Shown here piece by piece: positions 59,085-64,000 of a DNA stretch of 64,000 nt. The notes under the pieces are model-generated. The model was not told the DNA's origin. It saw only the letters and a program-made list of their open reading frames with translations, and made no database searches. A program made the translations under genes and the position numbers. The first letter of the stretch is position 1, and the number at the start of each line of letters is the position of its first letter. The stretch is from Sympetrum striolatum (lineage: Eukaryota; Arthropoda; Insecta; Odonata; Libellulidae): positions 248,001 through 312,000 of the forward strand of contig CANPUZ010000048.1 of the NCBI GenBank assembly GCA_947579665.1, read 5' to 3'.

Positions 59085-60860
59085 CATACTGCAAGCAGAT
59101 CGACAACGATAATTTTATATCGGCAATACATCGGGACGGGCAGTCAAAAGAAAAAAGGATTAAATTATTCTAAAATTCGCTGCAATTTAATCGTCGGGCA
59201 TCGAACCCGGGTCTTTCTGTTCGACTTACTATGCAGCACAACAGAATAACACCATCTCTAACTACGTGTGAAAATTCAAGCAGAAATATTGGCTGCAACT
59301 ACCTGAAACGATGTCCTACTTTTCCCATGTATTCCATGTAACCCAGGAACAGTACGGTCTTATCTAAATTCTTTTCAAAACCCTACGCTAAATATACATC
59401 TTCCACGTAAGCAAAAACTTCCTTTTGTTTAGATGAGTACACCAAAATATATAATGAAAAACTACCTCGATGTATTTTAAAGGGCACCCAGCATCGAACC
59501 CGGGATTTTTCCCGTAAAAGTCATGTATGTTTTCGATAGAACATTACCATATATGTAGGCTCCTTGAGTTTCGATTCTCTACCTATCCGGGAAGTATTTT
59601 ATTTTTTTTAAACCCGAAAATCAAAGCAATGCTATTAAAGGTGAAAAATAGGGACTTTGGGAATCGAACCCATGACGCTGAGGTTCAAATTCGCGTTATT
59701 TCTGGCGGTTGAAGGTAATGAATAATGCGTCGTAAAAATTTCAAGTCAATGACACCTTCGGTTTGGCCTGTGAATTACAGTCCTCTCTATCTATCAGTAT
59801 ACATGAATGAATTTGGAGAAGCATCTATATATACTAGATATTCGAGTAAAGTGTTGCATGCATGTTGATGACAGGGTCGACATCATATCGAGAGGGTCAT
59901 CAAAAGTAGAAAAAGGATTCTTAAAATTCGCCGCAATTCCATCGTCCGGCATCGAACCCGGGTCTTACTGATGTTACTTACTATGGAGCACAACACAAGA
60001 TCACCAACTCTAACTATATGTGAAAATTCAAGCAGAAATATTGGGTGCAACTGCCTCAAACCAAATTTTCCCTTATATTCCTTACGAGTAAAATGTTGCT
60101 TGCATACAGAATGTATTTATTACTTTATTCACTTGCCAAGTATTGAGTTTCAATGTTATCGAGAAGGGCTAAAAAAAATATTAAAAATCGTCGCAATTCG
60201 TAATTTTTAGACGCCTGGTGTCGAACCCAGGACCTTTCGGAAGATGCTAATAGGCATAATTAGGACCTGATCTTAATTAATGCCAACTTAGAAGTCCATA
60301 TCATACAGGGAAGGTCCTGAATAAAACTCCATTATCCACTGCTGAAATGCATAGGGTAATGTTTGAAGGCTTTCTGGGATCGAACCAAGGACAATCGATG
60401 AAATCTAAGACACGTTTTCGAAATGAACCCATTATGTCTATCTATATGCCGAATTTCGAGTTTTAACATTATTGGGAAGAGGTTCAAAATAATTCTTAAA
60501 AATCGGACCAGTTACCGATTGCAGAGACGCCTGGTGTCGAACCCATGACCTACAGGCAGCTGTGAACATACAATATGACTTGTCTTGACTTGATCTCATT
60601 TAATGCAAAGTATGAAGTCAATAACTTGCCGAGAAGTACGTTAAATTTGCTTCCGTTATCTCCATAAGAAATGCATTGAAGGATGTAATAGCCCTCTGGG
60701 ATCGAACCATGGACCATCAGCGAATTGCTAAAATTCGATTATAGAATATATTTATGATATCTATCCACGTTCCAAGTTTCCAAGTCATCGGGAAGTATTT
60801 AAAAAAAAATCTTAAAAATCGCAATGTAAATTAAACGGGAGAATATTAGCATCGTAGATG
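59085..60860 (-). repeat. B-box modular repeat, longest array
   Basis: T-arm-like motifs at 59201, about 59340 (degenerate), 59494, 59664, 59952, 60221, 60380, 60537, 60702 and about 60850 (degenerate). Steps are mostly 139-170 bp, with two longer gaps where module 1 restarts. The first four modules are collinear with 20711-21500; a fresh module 1 starts near 59850; modules of the 56.8-57.6 kb type follow. Minus-strand motifs read GGTTCGANNCC; several keep pairing arms, such as CCTGG/CCAGG around 60221. Confidence 0.82.
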
Positions 60861-60939
60861 CAAGGTCAGGGCAATTCAGAAAAAATTGTTTCCCTTTTTG
60901 CTTCGCTTGCGATCATCTCAATTCGTGCATCGCATTAAT

Positions 60940-61280
60940 TCAATGCATCTTTTCGTGATGATAGATGCCCTCGGTTGGAAGAATTGCTGGGAAAGCCTCA
61001 GTTGAGCGGCCACAATGGTTAGTTATCGGTGGGGGGTAATGAAAGGACGAACCAGCGGTTCGGAACTCGTTAAGCAGGGAAAGTATTTCTAATTGTTCCG
61101 AGAAGTTGAGAGGATGGCCTTTGTCACAAAGATGCAGGATATCGGCAGCAAGGATGGATTCTAGGAGATGTTTTGCGAAATGGGTCTTCTTTGAATTACT
61201 AGCAAAGGAACTTTGATGCTCTTTTGTTCTGAAGGAGAAAGAGCATCGCACTCAAGTCTGTATAGTCTGTGCTTTTGAAT
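60940..61280 (-). pseudogene. Retroelement C-terminal-like fragment
   Basis: KKTHFAKHLLES, then ILHLCDKGHPLNFSEQLEI, resembles the short conserved segment after the polymerase of some arthropod LINE or Penelope-like elements (FAxHL ... L-x-KG-x2-LN-x2-E-x-LEI). No polymerase motif lies nearby. Assignment is tentative. Confidence 0.4.
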
Positions 61281-61548
61281 GACGTTCGAGCATGTCTTTA
61301 CCATTGCAAAATATTCTTCCCAAATTCAAGGAGGATTTAAAAGAAGTTCTGATAGTGTTTTTGGGGAAACGATTGGCAATGCTTTGGGAAATATTATTGA
61401 TGAAGGTTATTTTACACCATCGCCATTGGGAGCATTGAGTGTTTTATTAATGGCTAAATTTCTAACGTTTACGAGTCAAAAGTTTGTCGATGAGAGAACC
61501 GTCGTTGGAAGCGATCGATTTAATTGTTTGGAATTAAACAAGAAATAA
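61279..61548 (+). other. 89-codon open frame, unidentified
   Basis: Opens with ATG in the antisense flank of the retroelement fragment. It contains GNIIDEGYFT, and a similar VIDEGCFT occurs on the minus strand at about 46950-47000. No known domain. Coding status is uncertain. Confidence 0.2.
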
Positions 61549-61549
61549 T

Positions 61550-63850
61550 TCTGGTCAGTACACCATTTGGTAAGAAATGTCACTTTTTAGCAGGGGATAC
61601 AGTCCGGCACTGTTTAATAATTTGTCCAAAATGTTTAAAGATTTGTTTGATTTGTATAACTTGTACCTGAAGACGACGGTCCTCCGTTGAAACAATGAAA
61701 CTGTTGAACAATTAAAACATTTTTGTGGAAAAAGTACAAATTATCTCCTTCATTTTGCAAGATAGTGATGGCTAAGAGATGAGAAAAAAGGAACGTGGAA
61801 AAAAACAATGAAATACAGTACCGATATGCACTTGCATGCGATACTTAAATAAGAATCAGTGCAAGATGGTAATTAAAATCTTAACATCTTTCGCATTTAT
61901 CATCGTACGAGAGATCAACAATCACCTTCGTCGTTAGGGAGTTGTTTATGCCCGCGAAATCACACGAATCTTTCGTACTTTTCGTCTGAATTCTCGAAAC
62001 TTCGACTCGAATGCGATATTCCACGACCGAAATAAGAATCTTCATTCAATTTCCTATCTTTTGGTGTTCGTCTCGATTTCATTATCTCCGATTTAATTCT
62101 TCAAAAGAAAAAGTGTCTGCAGTCGACCCAAACGAAGGATTTGCTCAGAGAATGCTAAGCGGTGTCAACATTTATTAAGCATGTACTGAGCGAGGACAAC
62201 ACGTTATAGATTTGAAAAAACAAAACGGATGTTGACATATAACAACGAAAATCTCGCATACCAGAGGAATTAACTTATAAAACACGTTTCCATGACAGGC
62301 GATGAACAACGAAAGGAAAACATACTCGCGCCTATTACTAAAGTTCCCCTGAAAAATTCAATGTTTCGATCGAAATACAAGTAAACCTACACGAATTGTG
62401 ATTCGTTTTCAAAATCTCGACGAGATCGTTCCGAATGCTGAACATAAGTCTAATTTAAGCCACCAATTCACTAAGAAAACGACAAAACCAATAATTTCCG
62501 CGAACCTATTAATTTTGCTGGCTCTCTTTTGCTTCAAGTTCGAGTAAATCTAGTCAAATTTGGACTATTGTTAACGTCACATTCCCGTATATTGAACAAA
62601 AAATACAATTCATTTAGAAACATACGAAAATCCAGTGGAATTTGCAGACTTGTTGACGATCAGAACTATATGCTTCTAATTATTGCGTAAAATTCTCATT
62701 CTTTCGAGTAGATTGCGAAAAAGATGGCGAAATTCGAGCACCGAAGTTTTCTTTCTTTTCCGCCGATATGCCGGTGTACCGAGTCCAACTTCAGGCCTAC
62801 CTCAGAACATTAATGAACGAAATGTCCATTGTTGGATCCGAGTTCCTTCATATTGGGGACTGTATAGAGTTAAGAAGATGAGAAACTTTGGTGAGAAAAA
62901 GCGGACGACGGAGTCCCAAAGGGGAATCCCCGAAATCTATTTTTAGACCTCTGAGCGTAAATTTTCCCGCCTTGCACTGACGTAAGGAAACGGCCTCTCG
63001 GCCTCTCGAGATGCAGCGGAAAGCCCTGCTGATTGCGCATGTTCTTCCGTTTCAATTTTTTCCTCTTTCCATTCTCTAGATGCTGTGTGTCCTGCATTTA
63101 CCCATCTTTCGTCGAGGTTAAATATTTCACGGCCTTCATCTCGAAACCTTCTTATTTTTTTCAATTCCGCACGACAACAATCTCATTATTTTCGATGAGT
63201 AAGGCTTTGCCGATCCTTTTCTCGAATTGAAACCCAATTTCCTTCAGCAACTTCCAAAATGTTACCGTTTTAAAATTTGGAAGGGTTTTTCGTCATCATT
63301 TACGACTCGTAACACTGATTTAACAGTCGGAAGAATGTTTTTAAAAAAGAAGGATTGAGGGAACAGCCCTAGCCGCTCGAACGATCGCGCGTAATGCGGT
63401 ACCGCCGTAAGAAAAATTGCATTTCTTAAGTTGTTTAGGAATTTGAAGGGTCCGGACGTGCACAGAAAATAAATTCACTATTTTCTTAGAAACTTTCTCG
63501 CTGGATGTTTTTCCGTGGGCGAATTGGACGCGAAGTGGCAGGCGTCTCCTTTTTTCGATGCATTTTCCGAGAAATTCTCGACTGCTCCATTAATTTCTGC
63601 TGAAAATTTCCCTAAACTTTACTCATCTGCCTAAGCATTAACACTAAAGGAAAGAGAAGGGGTTGAAGCTGATATTGACGAAAGAAAATCCCATGTTTCT
63701 CGCATTAGAGAATCAATGGCACCCGTTCCGAAATAAACGGAACAAAACGCCGTTTTACTTCGAGATGTAACATTTTTGTTGTTTTTCGCAATTATGTTGC
63801 AAATGAACAAAAGATAATCAGGGTGCTATGTACGGTATCACCGATACTAA
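61550..63850. other. Intergenic, nothing recognised
   Basis: Several short overlapping frames at 62680-63230 on both strands have no recognisable motif. No repeat identified. Confidence 0.4.
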
Positions 63851-63854
63851 ACAC

Positions 63855-64000
63855 TGATAAGATAAGACCATACTGTTCCTGGGTTCGATGCCAGAGAACA
63901 TTAATATATCTCACATAATGAATATAAGCAGGACGTCGTTTGAATTGAATTTTCACACATAGTTGGAGATGGCGATGTTCTGTTGTGCCCTATATAAAAT
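63855..64000 (+). repeat. B-box modular repeat, inverted partial copy at window edge
   Basis: CTGGGTTCGATGCCAG at about 63881-63896 (module 2), then TCTCACATAATGAATATAAG and GATGGCGATGTTCTGTTG of module 1. It is cut by the window end. Confidence 0.7.

Overview
The window looks like a gene-poor, repeat-dense stretch of an arthropod genome, most likely an insect. The sequence is AT-rich and has GT-AG introns. It carries a ZAD-type C2H2 zinc-finger gene (ZAD domains are characteristic of insects and other arthropods) and remains of many transposon families: jockey-like and RTE-like LINEs, Tigger/pogo, Tc4/Tc5-like, hAT-like and inverted-repeat MITEs. There is no bacterial organisation, no CRISPR array and no convincing functional tRNA or rRNA gene. 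All family names come from motifs read by eye.

Host genes lie mainly on the minus strand. The best one is a seven-exon ZAD plus five-finger C2H2 protein (27551 down to 23691, 427 residues). A sixth finger lies in frame just past its stop codon. A decayed, inverted paralogue of its middle exons opens the window (about 455-870, plus strand). A second, very short ZAD-like gene lies at 42370-41464. It keeps the same phase-0 intron position but only the second half of the ZAD. A lone, well-spliced exon at 40258-40053 encodes part of the C-terminal region of proteasome subunit Rpn1/PSMD2, and an unidentified candidate exon lies at 37693-37583.

Layout: 1-0.9 kb, zinc-finger gene relic; 3.7-7.6 kb, jockey-like LINE pieces in convergent orientation; 7.6-9.7 kb, modular repeats and a tandem array of roughly 185 bp; 10.2-11.2 kb, GC-rich LINE gag remnant, then a cluster of X-box/CRE-like palindromes; 12.5-14 kb, an old direct duplication flanking two tRNA-like sequences; 18.5-21.8 kb, hAT and Tigger remnants; 23.6-27.6 kb, the ZAD gene; 31-36 kb, RTE-like LINE pieces and a 2.3-kb Tigger element; 37.5-42.4 kb, isolated host exons among repeats; 43-46.5 kb, paired unknown repeats; 48.5-50.3 kb, a Tc4/Tc5-like element with 0.36-kb inverted repeats; 50.5-54.4 kb, more LINE remnants; 55.5-61.3 kb, long modular repeat arrays.

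The most unusual signal is a modular repeat family in which a tRNA T-arm/Pol III B-box-like motif (TCGAACCC, or GGTTCGA on the other strand) recurs about every 140-177 bp, always on the same strand within an array. It appears at 7.6-8.0, 9.2-9.7, 20.7-21.5, 43.6, 45.2-45.5, 56.8-57.6, 59.1-60.9 and 63.9-64.0 kb. I cannot assign it to a known element.
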